Assembly: GCA_036873755.1 (NCBI GenBank)
Contig: JAVTVY010051564.1
Span: forward strand, 124,001 to 188,000
Direction of reading: 5' to 3'
Length of the DNA: 64,000 nt
DNA from: Hanleya hanleyi
Lineage: Eukaryota > Mollusca > Polyplacophora > Lepidopleurida > Hanleyidae
Numbering within the stretch: position 1 is the stretch's first letter; every line of letters starts with the position of its first letter. Of this stretch, positions 24,070 through 36,135 are shown in pieces. The notes below the pieces were generated by a model. That model saw only the letters and a list, made by a program, of their open reading frames with translations. It had not been told where the DNA came from and searched no databases. The position numbers were made by a program, and so were the translations under genes.

Positions 24070-24866
24070 CAACGAACAACGAAAATACTACCGGTAGTTG
24101 AGGAACTGCAAGCATATCATGTTATCCGGAATATACTTCTGCATGCCATTGAATTAGAATATTGCTCTGGAATATGGGCACCTCACCAACAAACTCTGTC
24201 AGATAGAGTAGAATAGGTTCAGAGAAAGTTCATGAAGTTCCTGTGTTTTAAGTCTTTTAGAACCTATGACAAAGCACCCTATGCCTCCCTCTGTAAAGAG
24301 TTCCGCTTGCCAACATTAGAAAGTCGGCAGAAATATTGCGACTTGGTCTTTTTGAATAAGATTGTTAACTCTTATTTTAACTGTTCTTATTTAACACAAC
24401 AAATATTTTATCATGCCCCAATAAGACTGTCAAGGCAAGTTAAATTATTTTATCCACCTATGAGCTGAATCAATATTCGCAGTAATAGTATATGCGTCCG
24501 GGCTCAGAGCTGTTTTAACCATTTACAACACAGATATGATCTTAATATTTTCACACCTGTATCGTCTTTTAAGAGGCAATGTAAAACTATCCTGTTTTCT
24601 TAAATCACGTTTATTTGTCCTCTGCTGACGCTTCTTTAAATAATCCAATCAGAAGGTTTTCATTTACATTTTAGTTAACATTTATCATTTAATCATGATT
24701 TGTCTACATAATGTATATAGTACAAATTTAGTTAGTCTTAAAGGTGACACCCTCTGTTATTCATGTATATAGAAGTTGTTTTATATGCCTATTGTTATCG
24801 TCTCAGTTACTGGGACCTGTTGAGATTGATTTGAATAAATAAATAAAAATAAAATAAATAAATACT
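24070..24866 (+). mobile_element. 5'-truncated jockey-like LINE 3' end
   Basis: Plus-strand frames read, with stops, segments typical of the C-terminus of jockey-type reverse transcriptases: LEYCSGIWAPHQQTLSDRVE, then VQRKFMKFLCFKS, then LESRQKYCDLVFLNKIVNSY and LNIFTPVSSFKRQC. A non-coding 3' part ends in an AATAAATAAATAAA-type tail (24830-24866). Only about the last 150 codons are represented, with in-frame stops such as the one at 24212. A dead fragment. Confidence 0.75.
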
Positions 24867-24904
24867 ATGGAGACGACATTGTCGGAAAATGAAGCAGAGG
24901 AAGT

Positions 24905-25960
24905 CTCGGAATGTTTCTATGTGAATTCTGGTATATTAATGAGGAAGTGGTGACGACCTGAAAGCCCAACTTGGTCAGTTTTACACCAGATTGCGTTACC
25001 CCGGGTTATCGAAATGAGATATTCCGGGTGGCTCCTGACATCTTGATAGAAGGCTATGTGGGCATCAGAAAGTTGTGAGTTACTATAGGACCTACCATAC
25101 ATGTCAGATGGTAGGAAAACCTCAACAATCTATAAAACTAGCATCATTAATACCGATTCCGATTGAAACATTTAGTAGTTTTGGTAGGTTGTGTCGGTCC
25201 CCTACCCAGGACAAAGTCTGGATATGTATATCTGTTGACGATCATGTATGTGACCACTAGATTTCCGGAGGCAGTTTCTTTGAAAACAATACACGCAAAG
25301 GCAGCAGTGGAAGCATTGCTTCAGTTTTTCATTCAATTTAAACAAATTTTATATCTGGACTTTTCCAGGAAGTCATGCACATGTTAGGCATTCGACAACT
25401 ACAGGATTCTTTAGAACGGTATCACCAGACTATGAAAAACATGCTGAAATGTGTTCTCGTGTATTCTCACATTGGGGACAAAGGTATATCGTTTGTTCTA
25501 TTTGCTGCAAGGGACATGTTAAACAGGCTTTGGCCCAATTGAGCTGGTCTATGGACAGGAGGTCAGAGGTCCACTAAAGATGATAAAAGAAATGCTTCAT
25601 ATAGTGAGATTGAAGAGATTAACGTCTTGGAGTAGGTGTCTACCGTCAGAGAAAACACTGGAAGGCATGCGAGGTGGCCAAAGAACATCTAATGTCTTTT
25701 CAAAAGATCATGGAAACCCGATTTGACACCAAGGAGAAGGCTCGTGCCTTTAGTCCTGGACAAAAAGTACCGTACCGATCTTATTTCCATGCAAGGTGAG
25801 CCACTGACAGTTCAGAGGATCTTATCACATGAAGCAGAAACTTTCTGAAGTAAACTATGTAGTTAGTACTCCAGATTGGAGGAAAACCCAAAGGGATTGT
25901 CACATGCCCAAGAAATATGAACGTGAACCAGTTTATCGGTTGGGGTAGTTAAGGAAGAGA
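24905..25960 (+). pseudogene. Gypsy-type integrase remnant
   Basis: Across shifting frames one reads a pre-integrase segment (FYVNSGILMRKW), a zinc-finger-like TYHTCQMVGKPQQS, core-domain text VGCVGPLPRTKSGYVYLLT and TTRFPEAVSLKTIHAKAA, and a C-terminal LSEVNYVVSTPDWRK. These match the order of a Ty3/gypsy integrase from its N-terminal zinc domain to its C-terminal tail. Stops and frameshifts make it non-functional. The strand is the same as the RT remnant that follows. Confidence 0.75.
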
Positions 25961-26013
25961 GTAACTCAAACATTACTGAATAACTTGACTGTTCATATTT
26001 AGGAGAGCCTCAC

Positions 26014-26765
26014 ATGGAACCATTGATAGCAAAAATGTCAAATTCAGAGGTTCAAGAGAAAGTTGATAGTAATCTGGACCATTTGTCCGAACAGCAGATA
26101 TCAAGGATGTGCTCCATAAATACAACCCACTATGTTCTGACAAATCAGGTTGTGTCCCTCTTACTGTTCATGCTATGGTTATACACCTATACAGGCCTAA
26201 TCCTGAAAAGTTAGCTCAGGTACGAGAAGAGGTTAACTACATGCTAGACTGCATAATATTATAGAACCAAGCAAGAGTAGCTGAAACTCATCTTTTGTAC
26301 TCATACCGGAACTAGATGATTCACAAAGGTTCTGTAAAGATTACCGTAAGATGAACACTGTGACATACAGATTCCTATCCGATTCCTAGAATCGAAGAAT
26401 GTTTTGATAGGGTAGGTCAGACTTGCTAAAAGGCTACTGGCAGGTATCTTTGTCTCACAGGGCTAAAGAAATATCTGCTTTTGCTACTGGCAGGTATCTT
26501 TGTCTCACAGGGCTTTGTGACGCCGGATGCTTTTTACCAGTGCAACGCCATGCCTTTTCCATCTTAACCACGTCAAGGTTTCTATTTGTGAACCAAATAA
26601 TGTGTTGCACACATTGATGATCTATTGGTGTATAGTGACACCTGGGATGGCCATTTGAAACATTCTAGGCGGTTATTTGACCGATTTGCGAAGGCTAATC
26701 ATGGTTAAGTCTGCAGAAAAGTGAGCCCAGGTCACCTATACGAGTCATGTGGATCAAGGTTAAGT
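26014..26765 (+). pseudogene. Gypsy-type reverse transcriptase remnant, N-terminal part
   Basis: An open stretch (MEPLIAKMSNSEVQEKVDSN) leads into degraded RT text: EKLAQVREEVNYMLDC, SYPIPRIEEC, LLKGYWQVSLSHRAKEISAF, and the end of the palm domain near 26640-26760 (VYSDTWDGHL). The catalytic core is damaged. A 32-bp segment (GCTACTGGCAGG...) is duplicated at 26430-26463 and 26482-26513, interrupting the frame. Homology is lost at about 26765, just after the AQVTY segment, where a foreign piece starts. Confidence 0.7.
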
Positions 26766-27402
26766 ACATCTTAGCTTGCTAAGGGCATTTCACGTTTCAC
26801 TTAACATACCCTTAGCTCAATGTCTTCATTCTCCGTGTATTTCGCCCGATGTCAGCTTCCCCAAGCATCAAGTCGCATGTCCGCTCCATTTAAACGAGCC
26901 AATGAAATTGTCCGTATTCAAATACCTTGACCTGGAAATCTCAGACAGGAGACGTGTCAATTTCATTTAAGCGCTCGACATGCTCGAGGCGCAAGACTGT
27001 GGGAGACCAAACCGAAGTTGTGCGAATTAGCTATTTTATTTCTCACTCTAATGGAGCATGCTTCTTTGTTTTCCTTAAGAAAAATCATATTACAAGCGGC
27101 CTAACATATTTGTAAAAAATAAAATTGGCGACAGTTCACAGGAAAATGACATGCTTTTTATTTTGTGATGGGGGCACTCCGAGGCCCACCAAGGGATCGT
27201 TTCAATCGATCGCTTTCTGGAGGTGTGTCTTCGTTTTATGAATGTGATTGCGCCGATGTCGGAGCTAACGGGACCAATCGGATGTGACCATTTGCGAAAC
27301 GCCCTATTACACTCAGATATCACCCGTTACCGCATGGCTACGAGCAGAAGTTTCTACGTATGGTCGTGCCATGCGTTCGGATGATGGGTCAAGTACTACC
27401 AC
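26766..27402. other. Unexplained ~630-bp insert within gypsy RT
   Basis: RT homology stops at about 26765 and resumes at about 27403 with VDFPVPSSKRELLRFLGISG. The intervening segment has a more balanced base composition and several palindromic bits (e.g. GCGCTCGACATGCTCGAGGCGC near 26970, CGATCGTTTCAATCGATCG near 27196). It contains no ORF above ~77 codons and no clear terminal repeats. Origin unknown. Confidence 0.5.
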
Positions 27403-27990
27403 GTGAATTGTAGACTTCCCGGTCCCCAGTTCCAAAAGGGAGTTACTCAGATTCCTGGGGATAAGTGGGTTGTTCAGCAAGTTTGTATACAATTTAGTGA
27501 CTTTGTTATCCCTCTGATTAATATTCTCATTAATAACGTCTGTAAATTTGCTTGATCGGAGCCCTGTCAGACTGCCATTGAAAAACTTAAATCCATGCTG
27601 AGCAATGAAACCGTGCTAGCAGCTTCAAATTTTTCTGAACCATTTAAGGTAACAATAGATGCTAACGGCGTAGGGGAAGGAGCTGTATTGCTTCAACAGG
27701 TTGAACCTGGGGTATACAACCTTAAGTTATTACTCCAAGAACTCAATAAACACCAGCCGGCATATTCCATCATTGAAAATGAAACGTTGAGTCTTGTATT
27801 GGCTTTGCAACATTTTAAAGTGCATGTAACCAACAGCTCTGGTGATGTAACTGTGAATATTGATCACAATCCAATGGTGTTCATGGAAGAATTTTAAACT
27901 AAGAGTAAACGTTTGTTCCGCTGGAACCTGTTGTAACAGCCTTATGTTTCGAAAATTGTACATGTTGCTGGTAGAAATAATATATTGCTG
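27403..27990 (+). pseudogene. Gypsy-type RT connection and RNase H remnant
   Basis: After LLRFLGISGLFSKFVYNFSD and a stop, an open 100-codon stretch from 27595 reads FKVTIDANGVGEGAVLLQQ, NKHQPAYSIIENETLSLVLA and VNIDHNPMVF, the classic RNase H of a Ty3/gypsy polyprotein with its D, E and D positions retained. It stops at 27895; degraded text (LFRWNLL, VHVAGRNN) continues to about 27990. It is the least decayed part of the element. Confidence 0.82.
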
Positions 27991-28086
27991 ATGCATTGTC
28001 AAGCGTATAATTGCAATGCACTTACCATGAATCTGTATCTACCAGTATCTTGTAAAGAAGACTTACTTCAGTAAAATTTTCTTTTC

Positions 28087-28937
28087 TTAAAGTGATCGTA
28101 AACCCTCAAGTAAAGTTTCCATCAAATGAAAGACCATTACAAACAGTGTCGAAAAATATTTATTGTAATTTTTTACGATTTTATTACACAGAGTAAACTG
28201 CAAATAAAGCATGGTATTCTATGGTGGTCGGTTGCAATCATATTTAGGTCCAGTGACGTCACACTGCCTTAATACATATATTTCAAACTGTGTATGCACT
28301 TTCCAATGCTTGATTCAAGCTTAAGATGTGTATACTTTGAGTTTCAACACAGACTCACTGTTCCAGTGTGCATGTTTCACCAAAATCGGGGAATTTAAAC
28401 GCAAGATTGAAATTGACTGGACACTTATGAGTTACCATCTCCCCGATTTTGGTGTCCTGCCGGCATCATTGAAAACTGTTGACCGCTTCTCTCTTGCAGG
28501 AAACAAGCCTATGTTTAGGTATACTATGATTGTCTTTTTGAATTTGGTGCTAATACTGTTATATGGAAAATGGAATAGGTCTTTGGATTATGGACACGGA
28601 TATTCTCTAATGGACGACGGCTGGATTATGAATGACGGACTAGACGCTTGTAATACACATTGGAACAGTGAATGTGTTGAAACTCAAAGTATACACACCT
28701 TTAGCGTGAATCAAGCATTGGAAAGTGCATACACAGTTTGAAATATATGTATTAAGGCAGTGTGACGTCACTGGACCTAAATATGATTGCAACAGACCAC
28801 CATAGAATACCATGCTTTATTTGCAGTTTACTCTGTGTAATAGAATCGTAAAAAATTACAATAAATATTTTTCCACACTGTTTGCAATGGTCTTTCATTT
28901 GATGGAAACTTTATTTCAGGGTTTACGATCACTTTAA
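28087..28937. mobile_element. Foldback/MITE-like element with ~280-bp inverted arms, TTAA duplication
   Basis: The arm at 28091-28372 is repeated in inverted orientation at 28655-28933 with high identity (AGTGATCGTAAACCC... and its complement). It is flanked on both sides by TTAA (28087-28090 and 28934-28937), the target duplication typical of piggyBac-like elements. The ~280-bp centre holds a smaller inverted repeat (ACCAAAATCGGGGA near 28380 and 28440). No transposase is encoded; a 137-codon frame across the middle looks accidental. Confidence 0.85.
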
Positions 28938-28947
28938 AGGGTGGAGA
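28936..28947 (+). promoter_or_regulatory. Putative polypurine tract
   Basis: AAAGGGTGGAGA directly precedes TGTTATGATACTG, the presumed start of the 3' LTR. This is where plus-strand priming would occur in an LTR element. The foldback element's right TTAA abuts it. Confidence 0.45.
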
Positions 28948-29745
28948 TGTTATGATACTGTACTGTAACCCCTCTTTAATTTCTATGGCAGTTCATTTTT
29001 TTTTATATTGTGCAGATAAAGTAGTCCATTTTCTTCAGTGTGGAACTGGGACAGTAGTAATTAGTAAACATGTTTATTCTATGACAAGACATCATTCTGC
29101 ACTTATTGTTTAATCTATTTTTGGCACAGAACTACAGGGAAAGGATACGATGCATGGAACACACTAGTACTGTGAAGAATGTTCCGGGAAGTCATGGAAT
29201 GTTCTGGCAAGTTCTTTATTGTTCTCTGTATGATATCACTTTCTGGAAAGTTTTATGTGACGTATATATAAGAGTGTGGCTGCAGAAGACAGAATTATTG
29301 AGCTTGTGACAAGACAGTGATATAACAGTGTGATATCCGGCCTTTGATTTGAACTTTATAGACAAGTGGCATTCTATAACATAAAGTGAGAATGTCTTAT
29401 GGTCATCTCATTGAACGAGTTGCACTTTTGGTCTGTTGACAAGTGCAAAAGTGTGTGATTGGAATTACTTGTTATTGGAGCACAGAACTGCTGGTTAAAA
29501 GTCCCCTTTTTTGGAGACTTGTGTAATTTCACTGTGAAGTCGAAATTCCCGTGGTGTTGTTCCTTGGTTCCGAGTTTCAGAATTGGAACTGGGATTAGTT
29601 GTACAACCCTAGGAAGAAAACGGATTGTTATGAACATTTAAGACCATTTAAGCTGCTAGCCACTCCTTTACAGTATTCTAGTAAGTCAAAGCTTTGTGAA
29701 ATATTGTTCCACAATTTGTTCCACAATTCTGGTTGGTTAATTATA
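28948..29745 (+). repeat. Putative 3' LTR with a TATA box
   Basis: It begins TGTTATGATACTG after the polypurine tract and holds a TATA-like TATATATAAG at 29263-29272, preceded by a TGACGTA motif and three GAA/TTC palindromes (29177-29184, 29197-29204, 29241-29248). The right end is not defined; no second LTR is present in the window to compare with, so the end coordinate is a guess. Confidence 0.4.
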
Positions 29746-29887
29746 TAAAATCTTTAATTGAACGATCTGGTCTTTTGTTGTAATTTTGTTTGACCATTGT
29801 TTGGCTGCAGATGTAGCAAACTTCTCCCCGCTCTGTTTTGAGAGCAATCTTATGTATTTGTGGATGCATATACTAGTCACTGTCAGC

Positions 29888-30040
29888 TCACCTCTGCGTA
29901 GTATCACCACGATCAAGCCCCATCTGCTCTACATGATTGTCACACACCACAGCCGTGTCATGCCAAACCGGACATTTCCGACAGAATATGGCTTTACAAA
30001 GACGACGTGCATGCCCAAAAATGTGGCACCGGAAACATTC
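29888..30040 (-). pseudogene. CCHC zinc-knuckle fragment, ORF1/gag-like
   Basis: The minus strand reads ECFRCHIFGHARRLCKAIFC and then RKCPVWHDTAVVC, spacings of C, C, H, C then C, C, H, C as in gag-like ORF1 proteins of non-LTR elements. A stop lies just upstream of the first residue (near 30041) and TGA at 29888-29890 ends it. Flanking sequence on the same strand is broken by stops. A dead fragment of an ORF1 from another element. Confidence 0.5.
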
Positions 30041-30060
30041 TCAAGCATGACCAGAAACAA

Positions 30061-32778
30061 CAATCAATACTTTTTACTCGTCGATTTACTCCTGATACGA
30101 CAAAGTGTTCAGCTAATCCAGATCAGCCAACAAATACTTTCTGCACATCTACCGGTACCTTATATTCCAATAATGGTCCTCTCACTTGTTCGATCTTCAA
30201 TACTTTACCAAACTCCCTAAAAGCAATTGACATCCTCATCGTCATCGAAAGGGGTTATCCACTGAACCTCCACTACAATTCCATGTGTAGAGAATGGGAA
30301 CAATTCCCCCTGTAAACTCATCAATGGTCAAAACATCACACCCAACAACTTGGTGCGCAACATACAGTTTTAGAATTAAACATCACAGACTATTCAGCTG
30401 TATTTGACGTATGCCCTAATGCTTCCACTTCTTCTACCCCGATTTCTCATTCATCCAACAAATCAACATAAGTCTGTCATATTTAACCAGCCGTCTGACA
30501 AGAACCTCTGATTGAGAGCCTCACTTTTCTTGCTAAGCTGTAATTGTCAATTGGTATGATAGACGACACAAAACGGTATAAAGGTAGAGGTCAAAAACAC
30601 AGGTAGGTCAGCACGGCAAAGAATCAAATCGCAAAGATGCAAATAAATGCCACAGATAAAATGAATAATAATGAGCACAAACTAGGTACACAAAAAGGCA
30701 GCATGTAATGGCCACAGCCCGAACTTAAAATGTCCGCAAAACTAAGAAAATTTCAACGTTCACAGCACAGTAATTGGGAATTCGGAAATAGTGATGGAGC
30801 AATTCAGTATACGTAAGAACAGATCTACCATCCTAATGGGGACCTCGCTGTTTGTAACAGATGCATAGGTACGGTACTCATTTTAGCTGTACTTCGGGAG
30901 TTTTCACAGTACCGGTACCAGAATTTGCTTTCACTACCATATATGACCCAGCACCAGGAACCACAGAATTTTCCCGGCAAACAGGAAACACAGGAAGAGT
31001 AAGGGAATCACAGGATTTTCTCAAATGACCTACTTTCAAATACCTGAAACAATGATGGAAACCTCAAACAGAGCAGGATTACCCGTGATGGAACATTCAT
31101 ATGGCAGAGAATCTACCGAGTATGCAGTGGATCGAGTTAATTGTCTAGCTGAGCTACAATGCCTCTGTATATAACTGCAAGTAACATCGATGAGAGCTTA
31201 CCATATTCATTCATGTTTCAGTGTTTCTTTTTCATTGACTTGAAACAACTGTTTGCAAACATGAATACAAGATAATTCAGAAACAAATAAAAGCATAGTT
31301 ATAGATATACTTTGGATGTTTTATTTTATTTCAGAATTCACCAGGCTTTTGTGTAGCTTTATATACTGGTAGAGGAAGTTTAGCTGTACAAGTTATCGTG
31401 GGATGATAAATAAAATCTGTAGAAGACAATCCAGTATACAATATACACAGTATTCCAAAACATGTAATATATACAACATATACAGAACCTTTTGAACTAC
31501 CATGATACTACCTTTCTATTGTTTCACTCAATAGAAGTGTACCGTATATACAGGTATAAATGCTGATATTGCACATATAATATGCTCTAAGTACCAAAGT
31601 TTCAATGTAGCATTATTCTACACACTTTCAGTTCTTCAAAAAGACTTGATACTCAATATTTCCCCACTGATATGGTTGAGCCTACACATGTTTCCATTCT
31701 CCATCTGATGCTGGATAAACGATACAAAACAGAGTAGTGTGGCAACTTCGAGAATAAATATAGTTATAATAGCCTCATAGGTGCTACATCATGCCATCTT
31801 GTATCACTAGCAGCCTTATGACTACCCAATATTAACCTTGCCAATATTCAGATTTATAGGTATAAAGAAACTAAATAATATTTCTATCTCCATGCGGGTT
31901 AAATACCCATATCCCAATCAAGAGAAGCAACTTTGCCGAGTCGGTGTGGGCAGTAAATCCATATCATAGTCAAACCTTGACTATGTGTCCTAGCATGCAT
32001 GGAATCGAACGACATTATTGACCAGCAAATATTTGAGAAATATTCAAATTTTCATGGAAACGGCCATCTTTGAACAATCCTGCACAGAATGATAATCGAA
32101 AAAGGGCTTGAAGAAATATCAACAGAGCTTTGAAAACAGAGACTTGAGGTTGTGACATTCTCAAATATCATTTACGAATTTATCCACTATTTTCCAGCTA
32201 GCAGGCCGGTCTCCACTTATTGACCAATCCCGAACCAGGTAGGTTATGCTTTTATCCTAATATCTTTTTGGGTAACTTTTGCACACGGCCAGCTACAACG
32301 TTTTAGTTCCTTTTTACCTATACAAATAATAGATGTACCCTGGAAGCAAATCTGTTCAAGATGTGTTTCCATAATTTCATCTTCATAATGAAAACTTTTA
32401 CACAGTTTCATACATGATGTTGAATATGACTAAACAAAATTCAATGTGGAATCATTGTGGCTGGTGGAGAACTAAAAACTTTAATAATCTCAATTATCTT
32501 CCTATCCACTTGGATAGAATTTGAACGCATTCAAAAATCAATGTTCATCCCGATATCAGAAATATTATCCCGAAGTATATCTGGGAGGCCACAGTGAATT
32601 CTTAACTTTGTCAGGCAGATTCAGATCTGCAGCAAAGGCAGATTTAGGTCTGTAGCAAAGGCCCCTTTTAAAAGTTAAAATAATTTTTTCATATACAATT
32701 GTCCCTCTCAGATGGTGAACCTCTGTATGCACCCTTTTTTTCTCAAACATTAATCCCTGATGTGCCTTCTTGAAAACG
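30061..32778. other. No gene recognised
   Basis: About 2.7 kb of AT-rich sequence. ORFs are short and lack family motifs. Parts of 30100-30400 may belong to the same decayed element as the CCHC fragment, but frames are broken and I cannot extend it. Confidence 0.5.
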
Positions 32779-32920
32779 AGTGAGTAGGATTTAATGTCGT
32801 TTTCAACATTTTTTCAGTCATATCATGACGGTGCCTACATGTGCCAGAACACGATAGTGTCCACAGTTCCTATTATCCTGGACACTGATCAGCCCAGCCA
32901 GTACAGCATCCGGTCACCGA
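32779..32920 (-). mobile_element. 5S-headed SINE, 5'-truncated copy
   Basis: In reverse orientation this has the SINE tail (GAGTGAGTAGGATTTAATGTCG), the body with the CCTGGACACTGATCAGCC region, and only the end of the 5S-like head (TCGGTGACCGG on the minus strand). It corresponds to the 3' two thirds of the element at 1207-1405. Confidence 0.75.
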
Positions 32921-33457
32921 TTTTGGAAACAAAAAGAAACACATACCACCACCTGAAGACATCCCGACTATAGCACTCGGACCTGACTTCCGCTAGCATT
33001 CCAGAGTAAATATGCATTTCTGTTGTTTTTTTTAGGTCACTGACCATTATACATCAAGGAAAATCATGGAATATGATGATGTATGGATAACAATACTCCT
33101 GCCACTGTGTTGTGTTCACCCATCTTCATACCATTTCAATCAAGCTAGGCCAAAGGCAATTCGTTCTCCCACTACCAGAGACGTGCTACCACAACGCCTC
33201 TGGTTCCACATAAAAATATTCATAATACCATATGTCATTCTTTATTCAGGAGTACAAGGGTAGCGTCATTATTAGCTCTGATCGGCAATTTACAACAATG
33301 ATGTGATACGAAATATTTTCGACTTCAAGAAGTCAAGTGGATGTTAGACTGGCCAAGGGCCAGATATTACAGCAACTAGGATGCATCCAGGAAGGGCTGA
33401 TAATACTCGTCCAGGGCCCTTCTTAACATTCTATCATCCTAAAATTACGTATTAAAT

Positions 33458-33945
33458 CAGAGTGAGTGAGTGAATAGAATTTAATGTCGCTTTCAACAAT
33501 ATTTCAGCTATATCGCGACTAACCAATTAAGCAACACCCAGCCAAGTTGCGTTCCTGCTACTTCAAAGAAGAAATCTTTGAAGCAGCATGGAACCAGACA
33601 CCCTCCATCCACCCTATAAAACACTGAGGACAGCGCACAAGTGAGTGAGTGAATAGAATTTAACGTCGCTTTCAACAATATTTCAGCTATATCACGACGA
33701 AACAACTAAGCGTTGTGTTCCTCCCACTTCAAAGAAGAAATCTTTGAAGAAGCATGGAACCCCGACACCCTCAATCCACCCTATAAAACATGGAGGACAG
33801 CGCACAAGACACAGACAGGACGCTTACATGGTGCAATAAAAAGACAAGTGATATTACAGTGCTAGACATCACATTATCAAGCTCCTGTTGCTTCTCAGCA
33901 AAATGCATTGAAGCAACAGGAACCAAACTCATGGCAGTGTACTCA
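33458..33945 (+). repeat. Two adjacent copies of a GTGAGTGAGTGAATAG repeat
   Basis: Copies start at about 33463 and 33642. Each begins with GTGAGTGAGTGAATAGAATTTAA and the ~60-bp complement of the SINE tail, followed by a body with TTCAAAGAAGAAATCTTTGAAG and GCATGGAACC. The second copy continues to a hairpin made from CCTGTTGCTTC and GAAGCAACAGG (33889-33930). A third copy is at 48924-49225. Confidence 0.75.
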
Positions 33946-34447
33946 GTTGTAATAGGGGAGAGTTGATTTTGCTTTTCATTCCCAACAGAACGAATCTATT
34001 AAGATTCAAGAGATGAATTTTTATAGTTAAATTTTGACTCTGAAGTTGGACATGATGTAATAAATTTCATAAAAACAAATAACAATAAAAGTGGGGGAAA
34101 TAGATTCTACTTTCTCAAAATCCTGCTAGGGGATATAACATGATACAAATCTCACCTACCCTATTTCTTCTAATTATTCAGACAGCAAAATTCTGCAAAC
34201 ATTCTGCAAATCTCACTAGCTATCTTTTCAGTCCTTGGGATAAATAACATATACATGTCACAGAATTTAGTCTCAGTTGACATAAACATGGATTTTTTCT
34301 GCTTCTAAGTCTAAAAATGCTGTTCCAAAAATTAGAAGAAATAGGGTAGTATGTGAATACCAGTTGAAGATGAGGCTTCACGCGGTAATTGAATTTAACC
34401 AATTCGGATAGATGGGGGCGATAGGGTGTTCTTGATCAAAATGCTCT

Positions 34448-34587
34448 CGGTTCTCGATGGGTAACCGGGTGCTGTACTGGCTGGGCTGATCAATGTCCAG
34501 GGTAATAGGAATTGTGAGCACTCTCGTGTTCTGGCACATGTAGGCACCATCATGATATGACTGAAACAAGGTTGAACTCACTCACTC
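34448..34587 (+). mobile_element. 5S-headed SINE with internal deletion
   Basis: The head is reduced to CGGTTCTCG joined to ATGGGTAACCGGGTGCTGTA, that is, the start and end of the 5S-like part with ~45 bp missing. Body and tail follow, ending in CTCACTCACTC. The final CCGGGTGCTGTA matches the 3' end of 5S rRNA, which supports the 5S origin. Confidence 0.78.
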
Positions 34588-36135
34588 GGTACTCAATAAA
34601 ACATTATACACTAAAACACCGAATCACATAAAAGTACAAGAAAAAGCGAGACCCCAGAAGGATATGAAACACTTAACTCATCATTCTGATCATGCACTGA
34701 TTAGGTTCCTTGTCAATATGGCTGTATTTACTCTGAAATCGGGTGAGATAAAGATGTAGTCTGAGAGAAATAGAGTGTAATTATTTTTTAAACCTACAGT
34801 AGGCTCCCTTCACCTCCAATCTCTTGCACAAAGATATTCCAGTATTTCCCGTACAGAGGAATGTTCTCCCCATGCATTACCCAGGTACATCAGCTTAATA
34901 CATGCAGTCATAACAAATCAAAACATTTATGCTGGATTCATATTGTGCTCTTCTAGTATTTACCATGAAAACAAGTATGACAGACCACCCTAACGTGCCT
35001 AAGGACTGAGGTTACTCAATACCTTTATCTCTAAGAGAGTAAAAAACAAACAAAATGGGCACTCACTGAGAAAATCAATCTCTTATTATTCTTACATAAG
35101 CTATACAATCAGACAGCACCAGTATATATCTATATATTAAAAGGTTTACATTTTTTACAATTATATAGCTGTACATATAAACAAGACATGAAAATTAAGA
35201 TCGTAAATGGGAGAGGGGGGGGGGGGGGGAGAAATCAATACTCTTGTAAATTCTGAATGAACACATAAGACTACTTTATGGTGGTGTCCAAGTCAACTAA
35301 AACCTACATCCTGCAAAGCTCACATTGACAACGATCTCGGGAGGAAAGCACCTATAGATATGGCACAGTTTACCAGGGGTTTTCCACATGATCGATGGAG
35401 CAGTATCTTATAATTAGTACATCAAGGAGAGTATATTATGTAATTATCTATAATGGATAATCATTTCTTTGAATGACGGAAGAGTTCAAATAAAAAAGTA
35501 ATGTGAATGATTGGATTAAAAAAATCAACTACAGTAACACTAATATGCAATTTCTACAATCTTTCGGAGTTCCATATATAGTTTTAAATGTTTAGCTGAA
35601 AAGCAGCAATGTTCACAAAGTTTCGGAAGAAATCCCTTTTTCTGTGAATTCACCAAATAATCGAATTCTTGAAATTGGTATCTTCATTTGTGTGAATATT
35701 TTCTTGAGATGGTTGCCACAACACATCAAAAACAAAACATTCAAGAATTCTTCACAACCAAAATGTCATCATTTTTCATGACTTCTATGGAATTTAGAGA
35801 GGGTGGGCCTGAAATGACCCAGATGCAGTCACAGGCCTGGGGAGAATTCTCAGAGTCTGGAAAGGGGAATCTTGAAAATCAGAATTTCAACCACACATAT
35901 AAAATTTGTCCCATTGAAGTGGCCATTAACAACAAGTATACACACACCAGTAGTTCACTTATTTATAATAGGTGAACTGAAAATGTACCACTTCAACTTT
36001 ACTCTAGCAAAATTATTATTATTTCATTTGCAGGTATTTGGATTTTAGAATATCAGAATCTATATCTATATTCATCTACATATTTTAACTGGATGAAAAT
36101 GATTGTAGATTACATGAAAACTCTGTACTACTGAC
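34588..36135. other. No gene recognised
   Basis: AT-rich spacer with a G13-type run near 35214-35229. The longest frame (35688-35975, plus) has no family resemblance and is probably random. Confidence 0.5.

Larger units (their letters stand above)
24867..29745 (+). mobile_element. Decayed Ty3/gypsy element with integrase upstream of RT
   Basis: Degraded plus-strand pol remnants occur in the order integrase (24905-25960), reverse transcriptase (26014-26765 and 27403-27540), RNase H (27555-27990), followed by a polypurine tract and a putative 3' LTR (28948 on). Only ~50-100 bp without an LTR separates integrase and RT, so this is one element with a Ty1/copia-like domain order, as in the Gmr1-type gypsy group. 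Gag, protease and 5' LTR are absent; the left edge abuts the jockey-like tail. Many stops and frameshifts. Confidence 0.7.

Noticed and set aside
28328..28741. 137-codon frame
   Set aside because: It spans the centre and both inverted arms of the foldback element; no family features.
35688..35975. 95-codon plus-strand frame
   Set aside because: No splice sites, family motifs or conservation evidence; length expected by chance in 64 kb.
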